Positions 1 to 9,178 of a stretch of DNA of 32,091 nucleotides are shown here, in pieces. The notes beneath the pieces were generated by a model. The model made no database searches and was not told the origin of the DNA. It saw nothing but the letters and a program-made list of their open reading frames with translations. Source of the DNA: Glaciihabitans sp. (GTDB taxonomy: Bacteria > Actinomycetota > Actinomycetes > Actinomycetales > Microbacteriaceae). Each line of letters starts with the position of its first letter. Position 1 is the stretch's first letter. Position numbers and translations under genes: made by a program. The DNA is taken from the NCBI GenBank assembly GCA_025465535.1, contig JAODMY010000033.1, forward strand, positions 1 to 32,091. The letters are read 5' to 3'.

Positions 1-815
1 CGCGGCTCGAAGGGCTGCGTCGTGGTCGTCCTGAGCACATCGCGGGCTCCCTTCGGCGGCAACACGGCCGCCGCGGCGACCGCGGTGCCGACCGCCAGCA
101 TGAGGATGAGGCCGGCGCCGAGCACGGTGCGGAATCCGACGAAACGCCTGTCTGCGACCAGGTCGACGGGCGCCGTGGCGTCATCCTTCACCTGGCCCGC
201 GAGCAGACGGATGGCGACCCGCCGTCGATAGGAACGGCGCCAGATGATCCAGGCCAGGCTGACTACCAGCAGCCCGAGCGAAATCTGTACCGGCCAGAGA
301 GCGACCGTCGAACCGAACGCGATGGCAACGATGAACAGGATGATCGGACCGAGCGGCGCGACGTCACCGCGGCGGGTTCGCAGCGCGATCGACAGCGCGA
401 TCACCGTCAGGACCAGAATGAGCGCGTAGAACGGCACGAGCAGCGACTCGTATTGCCCGACAGGCAGTGTGATGGTCAGCAGCTGCTTCCAACCGAGGGC
501 GACGCCCGAGGTCAGGTCGAGCAGCCCGCCGGCGGTTGGCAGCACGCCGAATGCCGTCTTGGCCGGCACCGCGAGTGGGACGCCGAAGGCGAAGAATGCG
601 AGGACCGTGGCCCCGAGCACGATCGGTGCTGCCCACCGGAAGACGGCACCGAGGATCGCGATGAGCGAACCGACGACCACGGTAATCGCGACGACGTAGA
701 TCAGCTGGGTACTGCGGTACACGGGCCAGAGTGCGACGCTCGCCACCGCGGTTGCCAGCCACAGCATGAGCGCGTTGACGACAACGAATCCGGCGGTCGG
801 TCGCGCGCCCTTCAT
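1..815 (-). CDS. TgpA-like transglutaminase membrane protein, N-terminal part (cut by window edge)
   Basis: I translated this by hand; the frame is open for 271 codons and runs off the left edge. It starts at ATG 815, which overlaps the DUF58 stop as ATGA. The visible part is almost all hydrophobic segments, about seven (near residues 12-32, 39-59, 63-83, 135-155, 162-182, 184-200 and 240-260). It ends in RDVLRTTTTQPFEP, which resembles the linker before the periplasm-facing domain of actinobacterial TgpA/DUF3488-type transglutaminase-like proteins. The catalytic Cys-His-Asp domain would lie outside the window, so the name rests on the membrane region, this linker and the neighbours: MoxR, DUF58 and a transglutaminase-like protein are a recurrent trio. 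Its role is inferred to be processing or cross-linking of surface protein. A polytopic protein without the enzyme domain remains possible. Confidence 0.72.
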   Translation of the reverse strand, partial: MKGARPTAGFVVVNALMLWLATAVASVALWPVYRSTQLIYVVAITVVVGSLIAILGAVFRWAAPIVLGATVLAFFAFGVPLAVPAKTAFGVLPTAGGLLDLTSGVALGWKQLLTITLPVGQYESLLVPFYALILVLTVIALSIALRTRRGDVAPLGPIILFIVAIAFGSTVALWPVQISLGLLVVSLAWIIWRRSYRRRVAIRLLAGQVKDDATAPVDLVADRRFVGFRTVLGAGLILMLAVGTAVAAAAVLPPKGARDVLRTTTTQPFEP

Positions 816-2230
816 CAGGCGGCCGCCGATCGGGCGAGGGACTTCTGCAGGTCTTCGAGATAGCCGATGGTCAGCACGCTGAGGCCGGCCAGCTTGCGCA
901 GGCCCGGGATGCTGTCGGGGTCGCACACGATCGCGACAACCTCGACACCCGCCGGGAACTTCGTCGAGGCCGCACGCAGCTCGGATGGTGTCGCTCCCGA
1001 TCCGCAGACGAGGAATGCCACGGAGATTCCGGCAACCTGCTCCGCCGCGACGCGGGCGACATCGGTGATCGCGAGCGCCGTCTCCCCGCTCTCGACCACG
1101 GCGAGATCGTCGAGGAGTCTCGCCCGGGTCAGCGTCGAAAGCGGACGAACCGCCAGCACTTTGCGCTTGGCAAAATCCGGTGTCGTCTCGCTGACGACGA
1201 CCGAGATGTTGCGAGCATCCCGAATCGCGCGAACGCCGAGCGAACCCGTGACGCTCACTGCCATCTCGAATTCGTCGTCAGTCGCGTAGTCACCTCTCGC
1301 GAGACTCAGCGCGATGACGATGTGACTGCGTCTCGTCTCCTCGAACTGTCGCACCATGTAGGTTCCGGTCTTGGCCGAGGACTTCCAGTGGATGTACCGG
1401 CGCTCGTCCCCCGGCTGGTATTCGCGCAGCGCGTGGAATGACACGTCGCTGTTGGTCAGGTCGCGCGTCGCGTTGCCCTCGAGGTCGTGCACGAATCCCG
1501 TGCTCGTCGAAGGGATCGCGATAGTGCGCGGGTGGATGAAGATCTCGAACGGGTCTGTCCACACCAGCTCGCGCCTGACCAGTCCGATCGGATCGGCACG
1601 GATCGTACGCACCGGGCCGACCGTGATCCTCCCGCGCCGCAGCGTGGGGATGACGAACTCGTGCGCGAACCTTGCGCCCCTGCGCAGGCTCGGCGTCGTG
1701 ACAGCGGCGAGCCCGGCACCGACGGGAATCTCGATGCTCGCACCGAGCACCCGCCGCGGACGCGGGTTCTCGACGACCACTTCGCCGACGGCGGCCTCCC
1801 CGACCACGATCCGGGAGTGCGCGACGCGCAGTTGGATGGCCAGCGGGTTTCGGCCGATGAGGTAGACGAGCGCGATCACGATGAGCACGCCACCGGCCCA
1901 GGCGATCGTGATGAGTTCGACCCAGCCGAGAACGTAGCCGAAGACGAAGGCGAGCGGGACGACGGCGATCAGTGTCCAGCCGACGGGCGTGACGACGGCG
2001 GCAAGGCGCAGCCAAAACCGTCGCGCGAGCACGCCGAACGAACCGGCGACACGCACCAACTCGACGACCGCATCCGCAAGGAAGCCGGTGCGGGTCCCGA
2101 CTATGCGCGTGCGCGCGTTTGTTAGCCCGTCCGTTCCGGTTTCGGTTTGCTGGTCGAAGCGTGAGCTACTCCACGGCGCGGTTCCTGTACGACCGCGACC
2201 CGCTCGGGATTGATCGATTCGGTCTGTCAC
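815..2230 (-). CDS. DUF58 domain protein, membrane-anchored
   Basis: This is a 471-residue protein starting at GTG 2230, whose start overlaps the MoxR stop (GTGA). Two hydrophobic helices lie near residues 84-100 and 106-125. A beta-rich region follows, then the DUF58 hallmark near residues 267-297 (YQPGDERRYIHWKSSAKTG followed by MVRQFEE). The C-terminal part looks like the vWA-like fold usual after this motif. DUF58 proteins are encoded next to MoxR ATPases and are thought to act as their membrane-side partners or adaptors in complex maturation; the molecular role is not settled. The first 45 residues are polar and poorly conserved-looking, so a later start is possible, but the stop/start overlap favours this one. 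Confidence 0.9.
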   Translation of the reverse strand: MTDRIDQSRAGRGRTGTAPWSSSRFDQQTETGTDGLTNARTRIVGTRTGFLADAVVELVRVAGSFGVLARRFWLRLAAVVTPVGWTLIAVVPLAFVFGYVLGWVELITIAWAGGVLIVIALVYLIGRNPLAIQLRVAHSRIVVGEAAVGEVVVENPRPRRVLGASIEIPVGAGLAAVTTPSLRRGARFAHEFVIPTLRRGRITVGPVRTIRADPIGLVRRELVWTDPFEIFIHPRTIAIPSTSTGFVHDLEGNATRDLTNSDVSFHALREYQPGDERRYIHWKSSAKTGTYMVRQFEETRRSHIVIALSLARGDYATDDEFEMAVSVTGSLGVRAIRDARNISVVVSETTPDFAKRKVLAVRPLSTLTRARLLDDLAVVESGETALAITDVARVAAEQVAGISVAFLVCGSGATPSELRAASTKFPAGVEVVAIVCDPDSIPGLRKLAGLSVLTIGYLEDLQKSLARSAAA

Positions 2231-3198
2231 ACGGCTTGCCGATCGCTTGGCGGTGCGGTTTCGATCAACAACTGGCCGATGATGCTCGGGGCCGTCACCC
2301 CGTCGAACTCCGCCTCGGGGTCAACGACGAGCCTGTGGGCGAGGACTGGCTCGGCAAGCACCTTGACGTCATCCGGGATCACGTAGTGGCGCCCGTTCGC
2401 AGCGGCCAGCGTCTTGGCCGTGCGGATGAGGGCAAGCGCACCGCGAACACTCACGCCGAGTCGGACCTCGACCGCCGAGCGGGTTGCGTCGACCAGGCGC
2501 GAGACGTAGTCGTTGATCGCGGGATCCACGTGCACGGTGCGGGCAAGCTTCGCGAGCTCGCCCACGGCAGCGGAGGTCACGATGTTCGGCACGGTGATGT
2601 CGTGCGCCTTGAGGGTCGCGCCCTCGAGGATGCGCAGGGTAGATGCATGATCCGGATAGCCGATGGACGCCTTCATGATGAAGCGGTCGAGTTGAGCCTC
2701 CGGGAGGCGGTAGGTACCGGCCTGTTCGATCGGGTTCTGAGTCGCAATGACCATGAACGGGTGGCCGACATCGTGAGAGACCCCGTCGACGGTGACGCGC
2801 CCCTCCTCCATGACCTCGAGAAGAGCAGCCTGCGTCTTCGGGCTCGCGCGGTTGATCTCATCCGCCAGCACGATGTTCGCGAACACGGGCCCCGGGTGGA
2901 ACTCGAACGTGCTCGAGCGCTGGTCGTAGATGCTCACGCCGGTGATGTCACCCGGCAGGAGGTCTGGAGTGAACTGGATGCGACTCGAGGCGCCCTCGAC
3001 GGTCTGCGCCATCGCGCGGGCGAGCGAGGTCTTGCCCGTGCCCGGGTAGTCCTCGAGCAGCAGGTGTCCCTCGCTCAGGAGCGCGACGAAGCACAGCCGG
3101 ATGACGAAGGTCTTCCCCAGCAGCACCTGGTCGACGTTCGCCACCAGCCGGTTGAACGTCTCGGAAAACGAGGCGGCCTGCTCAGGCGTCATGGTCAT
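2227..3198 (-). CDS. MoxR-family AAA+ ATPase
   Basis: This 323-residue protein is the usual MoxR length. Walker A is YPGTGKTS at residues 51-58, and Walker B is NIVLADEINRA near 108-118 with the DE pair at 113-114. The pre-sensor stretch ATQNPIEQAGTYRLPEAQLDRF follows the Walker B region and is typical of MoxR/RavA. MoxR ATPases are cytosolic hexameric chaperones that remodel or insert cofactors into protein complexes, usually with vWA or DUF58 partners; here DUF58 is the next gene. The ATG at 3198 has a GGGGA ribosome site about 7 nt upstream and lies 13 bp after the giant Ig/FN3 gene. A second in-frame ATG sits two codons later. The specific client is unknown; the preceding surface protein is the obvious candidate. 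Confidence 0.95.
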   Translation of the reverse strand: MTMTPEQAASFSETFNRLVANVDQVLLGKTFVIRLCFVALLSEGHLLLEDYPGTGKTSLARAMAQTVEGASSRIQFTPDLLPGDITGVSIYDQRSSTFEFHPGPVFANIVLADEINRASPKTQAALLEVMEEGRVTVDGVSHDVGHPFMVIATQNPIEQAGTYRLPEAQLDRFIMKASIGYPDHASTLRILEGATLKAHDITVPNIVTSAAVGELAKLARTVHVDPAINDYVSRLVDATRSAVEVRLGVSVRGALALIRTAKTLAAANGRHYVIPDDVKVLAEPVLAHRLVVDPEAEFDGVTAPSIIGQLLIETAPPSDRQAV

Positions 3199-3211
3199 TC
3201 GGGTCCCCTAG

Positions 3212-6200
3212 TCATTGTGAAAACTGCTGCCAATCGAATGTTTCCGAATACTGGGCACCGTTGGCGTTGATCGTCATTGTCAGGTTCGAATAGTCGTTCT
3301 CGGATGCCCCGATCGCCGTCGCGTCGCAGCTTCCGGCGGCTCCCGGGTTGACGGTCTGATCCACTCCCCCGCAGGAGAACGTGACAGAAGTGTAGTTTCC
3401 CCTGGGCGCCGCATCCCACGTCCAGGTTCCGGTTGCCGGAGGTGCCAGCGGATCAGTGTCAGCGGTGTGGGTGAAGGTCAGTCCGCTCGGAACAGTCGCC
3501 TGCACCGGCACGCCGAGCGAGAAGGGGGTCGACCAGTCCGAGCTGCAGAGCGGCGCTATCCCGTCGTACTGTTTGCAGGCCTTCACCGACACAGAGATGG
3601 TCTGACCGTACTGGCTCTGGTTGGTCGTCGTGAGGAAGGTTGGCGGGTTGAACGGTCCGTAGACTCCCTGGTCGACGCCGCCACCACTCAGTTTGTACTC
3701 GAAAGTGTCGGCGTCCGTTGATCCGCTGGCGATAGTGAAGCCGGTGAGACGGAAGTCCCAGAGGTTCGTTCCGTTCGCGACCGGGCGCTCGGTTTGGATG
3801 CTGCTGACCAGGCCAGGGCGCTGGCGAGGCGTCGCTGTGATCGGAGCGCTCGCGGTGCAGCCCATGCCGTTGAAGGCATAGACGACGAAGCTGTATGGCG
3901 TGTTCGGCGTGAGCCCTTCGAACGTGGTCGAGGTGCCCGTGCCGAGAGACTGGAACGTCGAGCTCGATCCCGGCACGCTGGGGGAACCCGGCAGGTCACC
4001 GGAAACGCCGCAGGTCGGGGCGCTTTCGCCCGAGGTGAAGATCGCGGCGTAGTAGTTGCTGATGCCGCGGCCGTTCGAGGTGAACGCGCCGTCCCAGTTG
4101 AGCGTCGCACTGGTCCCGTCGCCGATGTCGGCCAGGGCCTTCGGCGAGCCCGCGATCTGTGGCGGACCGGCGGGATGTCCGATTCCGCTCGCAGTATTCC
4201 AGTTCGCCAGCGAGGCGAACGCTCCGTTCCTGGCGCTCACCGAGTAGCCGACGCTCGAACCGTTGTCGATCCCGGAATCGGTAATTCCATGAGAGTAGAC
4301 GGTTCCGACCGGATCCCCAGCGGGCTCCTGGACTTCGATCGTCGATGTCCCCTCGACCGAAATCACGTATTTGGTGATCGCGCTGCCGCCGCCCGACGGC
4401 GGTTTGGACCAGGTGATGGTGAGACCGTGGTCGAGCGGCGAGGAGGCGAGGTCGGTCGGCGCGGCGGGAATCACATCCGACCACACGGGGCCGGAGATGG
4501 TCGCCGCATCCGAGGTACCAATCGCGTTGGTCGCGGTGACCGCGATCCGCACCGCATTGTCCGGGCCGTTGCCCGGAGTCGATACCGAGCACAGCGAGCC
4601 GCTGCAGTTTGTCGAGGAAACCGGGGCACCCGTGTTCGCATCGGTCTCGATCACCGCGTAGCCGGTGATCGGCGAGTTATTCGCGGCCCCGTTGTTCCAG
4701 GTCACGGTCAGGTGCCTGTCGCTGAAATCGGTGACACTGACGTTCGTGACCGGATCCGGCCGGTCCTCGACCGAAATAGTGACACTGCCGAAGACGTAGC
4801 GTTGCGGGTCGTTGGTCGCATCGGCGACCTCGTACTGCATTGTCGTATCTCCCGGCGAGGCCGCCGCGGAGACCGTGACCGCCAGGCGCGACCTGTCCTT
4901 GCTCGGCGTGACCTTCACGCCCGCGGGAAGCGACGCTCCGTCAATTCCCCTGATCGCGATGACCCGCAAGGGGGTCCCCGGGAAGGGGTTGGTCGCGTTG
5001 TCGTTGGCGAGGACGTCGACGGTCGTGGTGGCTCCCCGTTTCACCGTCGCAACATCCGGTGCCGGCTGGGCGAGAGGACGAGTCGACTGCACGACCACCA
5101 GATGGATGCGCCCGGCGGTGCCAACGGAATTGGTATCACGCACGCCGACCGAGAGCGCCGCAGTTGTCCCGGTTACGGCGTTGTCATTCGCGGCGATGGT
5201 GACGTGCTGCCCGACGATCGTCGAGACGGTGAAGCCCTTCGGCAGCGGTGCGAGGAGGGTGAAAACGAGCTGGTCGATATCGTTCTGAGCCGGATAGTTG
5301 GTGAGTTTGGCGAGGTCGATGTCGATCTGCTGCCCCGGCTCGAAGTCGATTAGTGCGCCGGAGAACACCGGGGGCTGGTTTGTCTTCGGAAGCACGGTGA
5401 TGGGCAGCACGAGAATGGCCTTGTGCCCCGCCGGATCGGCCGGGCTCGTGCCGTCAGTGACTTCAAACGAAATTGATGCCGGCCCGAAGTAGCTCGCAGC
5501 CGAGGTGTACTGCAGTGTGTCGTCATTGACGATGAGCGACGAGCCGTCGGCGTGCGTGGCGCGAACCGAACTCGTATCCGTGAGCTGCACCTTTTTGCCG
5601 TTGACAGCGATGACGTACTTGTTCAGGTCGATCGCAAGCTTCGCGCCGCTCACGACCTGGAGAGCAGGAGCCGAGCGGTCGAGTTGGGGCAGCGCGTCAT
5701 CCGTCCCCGGCACCCAGATGAAGGCGTAACTGAAGACGTTGGGATCATCCGGATGCGTCACCTTGAACGGAATGATCTGACTGTGTGCCGTGACGGTTAC
5801 CTGAATGTGCTTGTTCGGGGTGACCTGCGCCGTTGCACCGAACCCCGGATAAACCGAGAGACCCAGTTCGGAGGACGGGCCGTCTGCGAAGAACACGTTC
5901 GCAAGTACATTGACGTCCACCGTGCTCCGATTCAGCACGTCCGAGAGGGTCAGGACCGTATCGTTCGCCACCGGGAACGCGAGCGGGGCCTTGGGGTCAA
6001 CCGTCACGCGCACGAATGCCGAACTCGTGCCGCCTGTCTCGTTCGCGATCGTGTAGATCACGCCGTACACGGCGGGCGTCGACGGCGGCCGGATGTCGAC
6101 GATGTTGCCGACCACCTTGACCTTGGTGACCTTGTCGTTTGGCACGGCTGACACTACGTGCAGCGGGCCCCCATTCGGATCCGAATCGTTGGCAAGCACC

Positions 6201-9169
6201 TGCACCGAGACCGTCACATCGGGACGCACGCGCACTTCGTCGAGGGTAGCGATCGGGTTGGGCGCACCGCCGAGCGGTGCCGCGATTCCCACCCGCACTA
6301 TGCCGGTCGCGCGAGCGCCGAGAGCATCGATGACGCTGTAGGTGAAGGAGTCGGTTCCCGCCGAGTAGTCGCCTGCCTTGTAGGTGATCGAGTGCGGCCC
6401 AACCGCGGTGACCGAGCCCTTCTCCGGGTTGGTCTCCTGGCCGAGCAGCTGCACGGTGTCGCCATCCGGATCGATCCCGGAAAGGGGGACATTGATGTTC
6501 ACCGTGCCACCCGCGAGGACGCGTGCGGTCAGTGTCTCGGGCACCGGCGGATTGTTGGTGTCCACGTCGGCCTGGCGGACTGCGATCTTGACCTGCGCCC
6601 TCGCCGTCTGGCCATCCGGACCGGCGATCTCATACACGGCACTGTAATTGCCGGGACGAGACGGGGCGAGGTAGCGCAGCACGTCACCGGAGGGGAACAG
6701 CAGGCCCGCGCCGGCGGGAAGGTTCTTTACCAGTGTCGGCACGAGGGTGAGCGGTTCACCATCCGGATCCTGGTCGTTTGCGAGGACGGGGATGTCGATG
6801 GCCGCTCCCGCCCGCACGGTCACGGAGTCGTCGTTGGCGATCGGGGGCTGCAGCTGGGTCGGCGTCGGAATCTCGACCACGGTGATGCTGCCCTTGGCGT
6901 CCGCGAACCCGTTGCTCACGGTGTATTCGAACGTGACCGGCGCATCCAGCGGCTTCGCCAGCGTCACGCGCACCGAACGCTGCTGCAGGATTTCGGTCGT
7001 GATTCCCGAGTCCGCCGGAGTGTCCTCTACCCCGGTCACGAGCAGCACTCCACCGGCGGGGTCGATGTCGGAGTCCGCGACGTCCACACTCGACGAACTG
7101 AGCGTCTTGACGAACACGGTCTGTGGGATGGTGATCGGCTTGGTGTTGCTGTCCGGAGGCGCAACCACATCGACCCGGACAACACCCGTGACAGATGCAG
7201 AGCCGTCCGTCACGACATAGTCGAGGTAGTGCGTGCCCACCTGGCTGCTGAGAAACTGGAACGTGCCGGCCTCATAGCTCGGAGTGACCGTGACGCCCGC
7301 CTTCGTCGGCACGCTGTTGAGGCGCAGCGTTCCGCTTCCACCGCGGACGTGAACGAGCGGCGCGATCGAAAGCTGCCTGCCCGCTATCGCGATCTGGATG
7401 AAGGGATCCGCGATGATCGGCACCTTGCCAACGGCTCGAACCGTGATCGCGAGGCTTCCCGTGGTCTCGGACTTGCCGTCCGACACCGTGACCGACACGG
7501 TCTTCAGGCCGCTGGTCTTGCCACCGTCGGAGTAGACAATCGTTCCGGCCGGCGTGAAGCTGACGCTGTCCGGAGCGGATGTGCTCGCCGCCGTCACGTA
7601 CATCGGGTCACCATCGGGGTCGACCCAATCGCCCAGCACCGGGGCCGTCACGCGACCTCCCTGCGCGACGATGGTCTTGCTGGTGCGCACCTGCTTGGGC
7701 GGGGAGTTCTCCGTCGGCATCCGCACCGTCACTTCCACCGATGCGGTCGCCGTTCCCCCGCGCCCATCGCTGATCGTGTACTTGAAGTCGATCGTGCCTG
7801 CCGCGGTGCTCGCGAGAGCCAGCTGAAGCTGCTGCTGGTCGTTGATGAGATCGACGTGTCCTATTTTCGCGTCGATCGGCGTCACGCTGGTGATGCTGAG
7901 CACGTCGCCGTTCGGGTCGTAGTCGTTGAGGAGCACTGGCAACACGGTCGACCGCCCTGGTCGCGCGCCGAACTGGTCATCGACGGCAACGGGCGGAAGC
8001 TGCTTTTTCTCCACCTGCGGAGGGGTGTCTTCCGTCTTCTGCTGATCCTGCTGCTGCTGGTCCTTCGGGGCGATCAAGGCATCCCAGTTGTTGATCAGTT
8101 GTCCGCTCGACTGCACAGCCCACGCCTCGCCGGACAGCGAGTCGTTCAGGACGACTCGGCTTCCGTTCGAGCGGAACTCGAGCCTGTTGGCCGGCGAGAC
8201 GGCGGCGAGGCTCATGGTCGTACCGTCCGCGCCGTCGCTCGTGCAGCGCCGCCACGCGGAGCCGCCGGACCAGGCCGCGAAGTCGCATCCGGCTGCGACG
8301 AGAGGCTGTGCCGGCTCTCCGCTTTGTCCACGCACAACGGTCGTCAGCGACGACCCATCGAGCGAGAGGCTGGCAAGCCCGGAGGCACCCGCGATGAGAA
8401 TACGGTCACCGGTCGAGCTGGCCTGCTGGATGGCGGGACTGGCCGCAGCGACTGTACCGGCAAGGTCCGTGATCTTTTCCGCGACGTACACCTTGTCCGT
8501 CGTCGAATCCAGCACCGCCCAGTGATCGGCGACCGAGCTGATCGAGACGGTGTCTTTCGCTGCCAACACGAGCGGATCCGTCGTCAGGATGTTGTTGGTG
8601 ACGTCGGGCCTGATGCTGTAGACGGCCTTCTGGCTGGGAGAGTAGATGAAGAGCGTGCCAGCGTCATCCATGCTCGCAACCGCGTTGGCACCGAGGCTGA
8701 GCGTCGCGGGCGACTGGGAATCGTACTCGGCGAGGTCCTGGATCGGCGTGATCCAGGCCTGCCCGGTCGCCTCGGCCAGGATCACGACATTGTTCTGGCT
8801 GAGAAAGACCTTCGGCTTGTTCGGGGGCAGCGGAACGCTCTGGGTAACGGCGGATGTCGCCGGGTCGACGATCTCTAGCTTGCTGTTCGCGTTGTCGACG
8901 AGGAGCACCGTCGATCCGCCCTGCAGCACGTCGAGGTCGTTGCCCGTGCTCGGAACGACACTGTTGAGCGTGCGCACCGTCGTGTTGGCTCGGCCGATCG
9001 AGGCCTGCGATCCGTTGGCGACCCAGACGGAAGAGTCATTGAGATTGAGCTGCTGCGCGGTGTATCCGGTCGACACGATCGCGACGGCTGCGATAACGGC
9101 CGCGACGACGAAACCACTCGTGGTGGTAATCACGAGCGATTTCCGGGACGCGATCCAGCGCCTAAGCAT
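3212..9169 (-). CDS. Giant membrane-anchored surface protein with Ig/cadherin-like repeats and FN3 domains
   Basis: The protein has 1985 residues. A short basic N-terminus (RR, RK) is followed by one hydrophobic helix near 15-34, a signal-anchor that puts the rest outside the cell. Residues 40-360 look beta-propeller-like and are joined to the repeats by a Gln/Lys-rich linker (366-392). About eleven Ig/cadherin-like units span 393-1470; several carry the signature V-LANDxDPDG (near 410-420, 795-804 and 991-1000). FN3-like domains follow from about 1471. There is no LPXTG sorting motif. Cysteines sit in close pairs (295/309, 1522/1527, 1865/1875, 1933/1948), consistent with extracellular disulfides. 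ATG 9169 lies 9 bp after the kinase stop. The role is inferred to be a cell-surface fibre or adhesin, possibly controlled by the adjacent kinase and MoxR modules. Confidence 0.88.
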   Translation of the reverse strand: MLRRWIASRKSLVITTTSGFVVAAVIAAVAIVSTGYTAQQLNLNDSSVWVANGSQASIGRANTTVRTLNSVVPSTGNDLDVLQGGSTVLLVDNANSKLEIVDPATSAVTQSVPLPPNKPKVFLSQNNVVILAEATGQAWITPIQDLAEYDSQSPATLSLGANAVASMDDAGTLFIYSPSQKAVYSIRPDVTNNILTTDPLVLAAKDTVSISSVADHWAVLDSTTDKVYVAEKITDLAGTVAAASPAIQQASSTGDRILIAGASGLASLSLDGSSLTTVVRGQSGEPAQPLVAAGCDFAAWSGGSAWRRCTSDGADGTTMSLAAVSPANRLEFRSNGSRVVLNDSLSGEAWAVQSSGQLINNWDALIAPKDQQQQDQQKTEDTPPQVEKKQLPPVAVDDQFGARPGRSTVLPVLLNDYDPNGDVLSITSVTPIDAKIGHVDLINDQQQLQLALASTAAGTIDFKYTISDGRGGTATASVEVTVRMPTENSPPKQVRTSKTIVAQGGRVTAPVLGDWVDPDGDPMYVTAASTSAPDSVSFTPAGTIVYSDGGKTSGLKTVSVTVSDGKSETTGSLAITVRAVGKVPIIADPFIQIAIAGRQLSIAPLVHVRGGSGTLRLNSVPTKAGVTVTPSYEAGTFQFLSSQVGTHYLDYVVTDGSASVTGVVRVDVVAPPDSNTKPITIPQTVFVKTLSSSSVDVADSDIDPAGGVLLVTGVEDTPADSGITTEILQQRSVRVTLAKPLDAPVTFEYTVSNGFADAKGSITVVEIPTPTQLQPPIANDDSVTVRAGAAIDIPVLANDQDPDGEPLTLVPTLVKNLPAGAGLLFPSGDVLRYLAPSRPGNYSAVYEIAGPDGQTARAQVKIAVRQADVDTNNPPVPETLTARVLAGGTVNINVPLSGIDPDGDTVQLLGQETNPEKGSVTAVGPHSITYKAGDYSAGTDSFTYSVIDALGARATGIVRVGIAAPLGGAPNPIATLDEVRVRPDVTVSVQVLANDSDPNGGPLHVVSAVPNDKVTKVKVVGNIVDIRPPSTPAVYGVIYTIANETGGTSSAFVRVTVDPKAPLAFPVANDTVLTLSDVLNRSTVDVNVLANVFFADGPSSELGLSVYPGFGATAQVTPNKHIQVTVTAHSQIIPFKVTHPDDPNVFSYAFIWVPGTDDALPQLDRSAPALQVVSGAKLAIDLNKYVIAVNGKKVQLTDTSSVRATHADGSSLIVNDDTLQYTSAASYFGPASISFEVTDGTSPADPAGHKAILVLPITVLPKTNQPPVFSGALIDFEPGQQIDIDLAKLTNYPAQNDIDQLVFTLLAPLPKGFTVSTIVGQHVTIAANDNAVTGTTAALSVGVRDTNSVGTAGRIHLVVVQSTRPLAQPAPDVATVKRGATTTVDVLANDNATNPFPGTPLRVIAIRGIDGASLPAGVKVTPSKDRSRLAVTVSAAASPGDTTMQYEVADATNDPQRYVFGSVTISVEDRPDPVTNVSVTDFSDRHLTVTWNNGAANNSPITGYAVIETDANTGAPVSSTNCSGSLCSVSTPGNGPDNAVRIAVTATNAIGTSDAATISGPVWSDVIPAAPTDLASSPLDHGLTITWSKPPSGGGSAITKYVISVEGTSTIEVQEPAGDPVGTVYSHGITDSGIDNGSSVGYSVSARNGAFASLANWNTASGIGHPAGPPQIAGSPKALADIGDGTSATLNWDGAFTSNGRGISNYYAAIFTSGESAPTCGVSGDLPGSPSVPGSSSTFQSLGTGTSTTFEGLTPNTPYSFVVYAFNGMGCTASAPITATPRQRPGLVSSIQTERPVANGTNLWDFRLTGFTIASGSTDADTFEYKLSGGGVDQGVYGPFNPPTFLTTTNQSQYGQTISVSVKACKQYDGIAPLCSSDWSTPFSLGVPVQATVPSGLTFTHTADTDPLAPPATGTWTWDAAPRGNYTSVTFSCGGVDQTVNPGAAGSCDATAIGASENDYSNLTMTINANGAQYSETFDWQQFSQ

Positions 9170-9178
9170 GGCTCACAC

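Noticed and set aside
364-863. Short frames on both strands near the left edge
   Set aside because: The coding frame is the hydrophobic minus-strand one running off the edge from ATG 815; the short frames are its shadows.
2119-3270. 383-codon plus-strand frame opposite MoxR
   Set aside because: Shadow frame; the MoxR Walker motifs are in the minus-strand frame.
6158-8878. Long plus-strand open frame (906 codons) opposite the giant surface-protein gene
   Set aside because: Antisense shadow of a high-GC gene; Arg/His/Asp-rich composition, no recognisable domain, and the minus-strand frame has clear Ig-like repeats.
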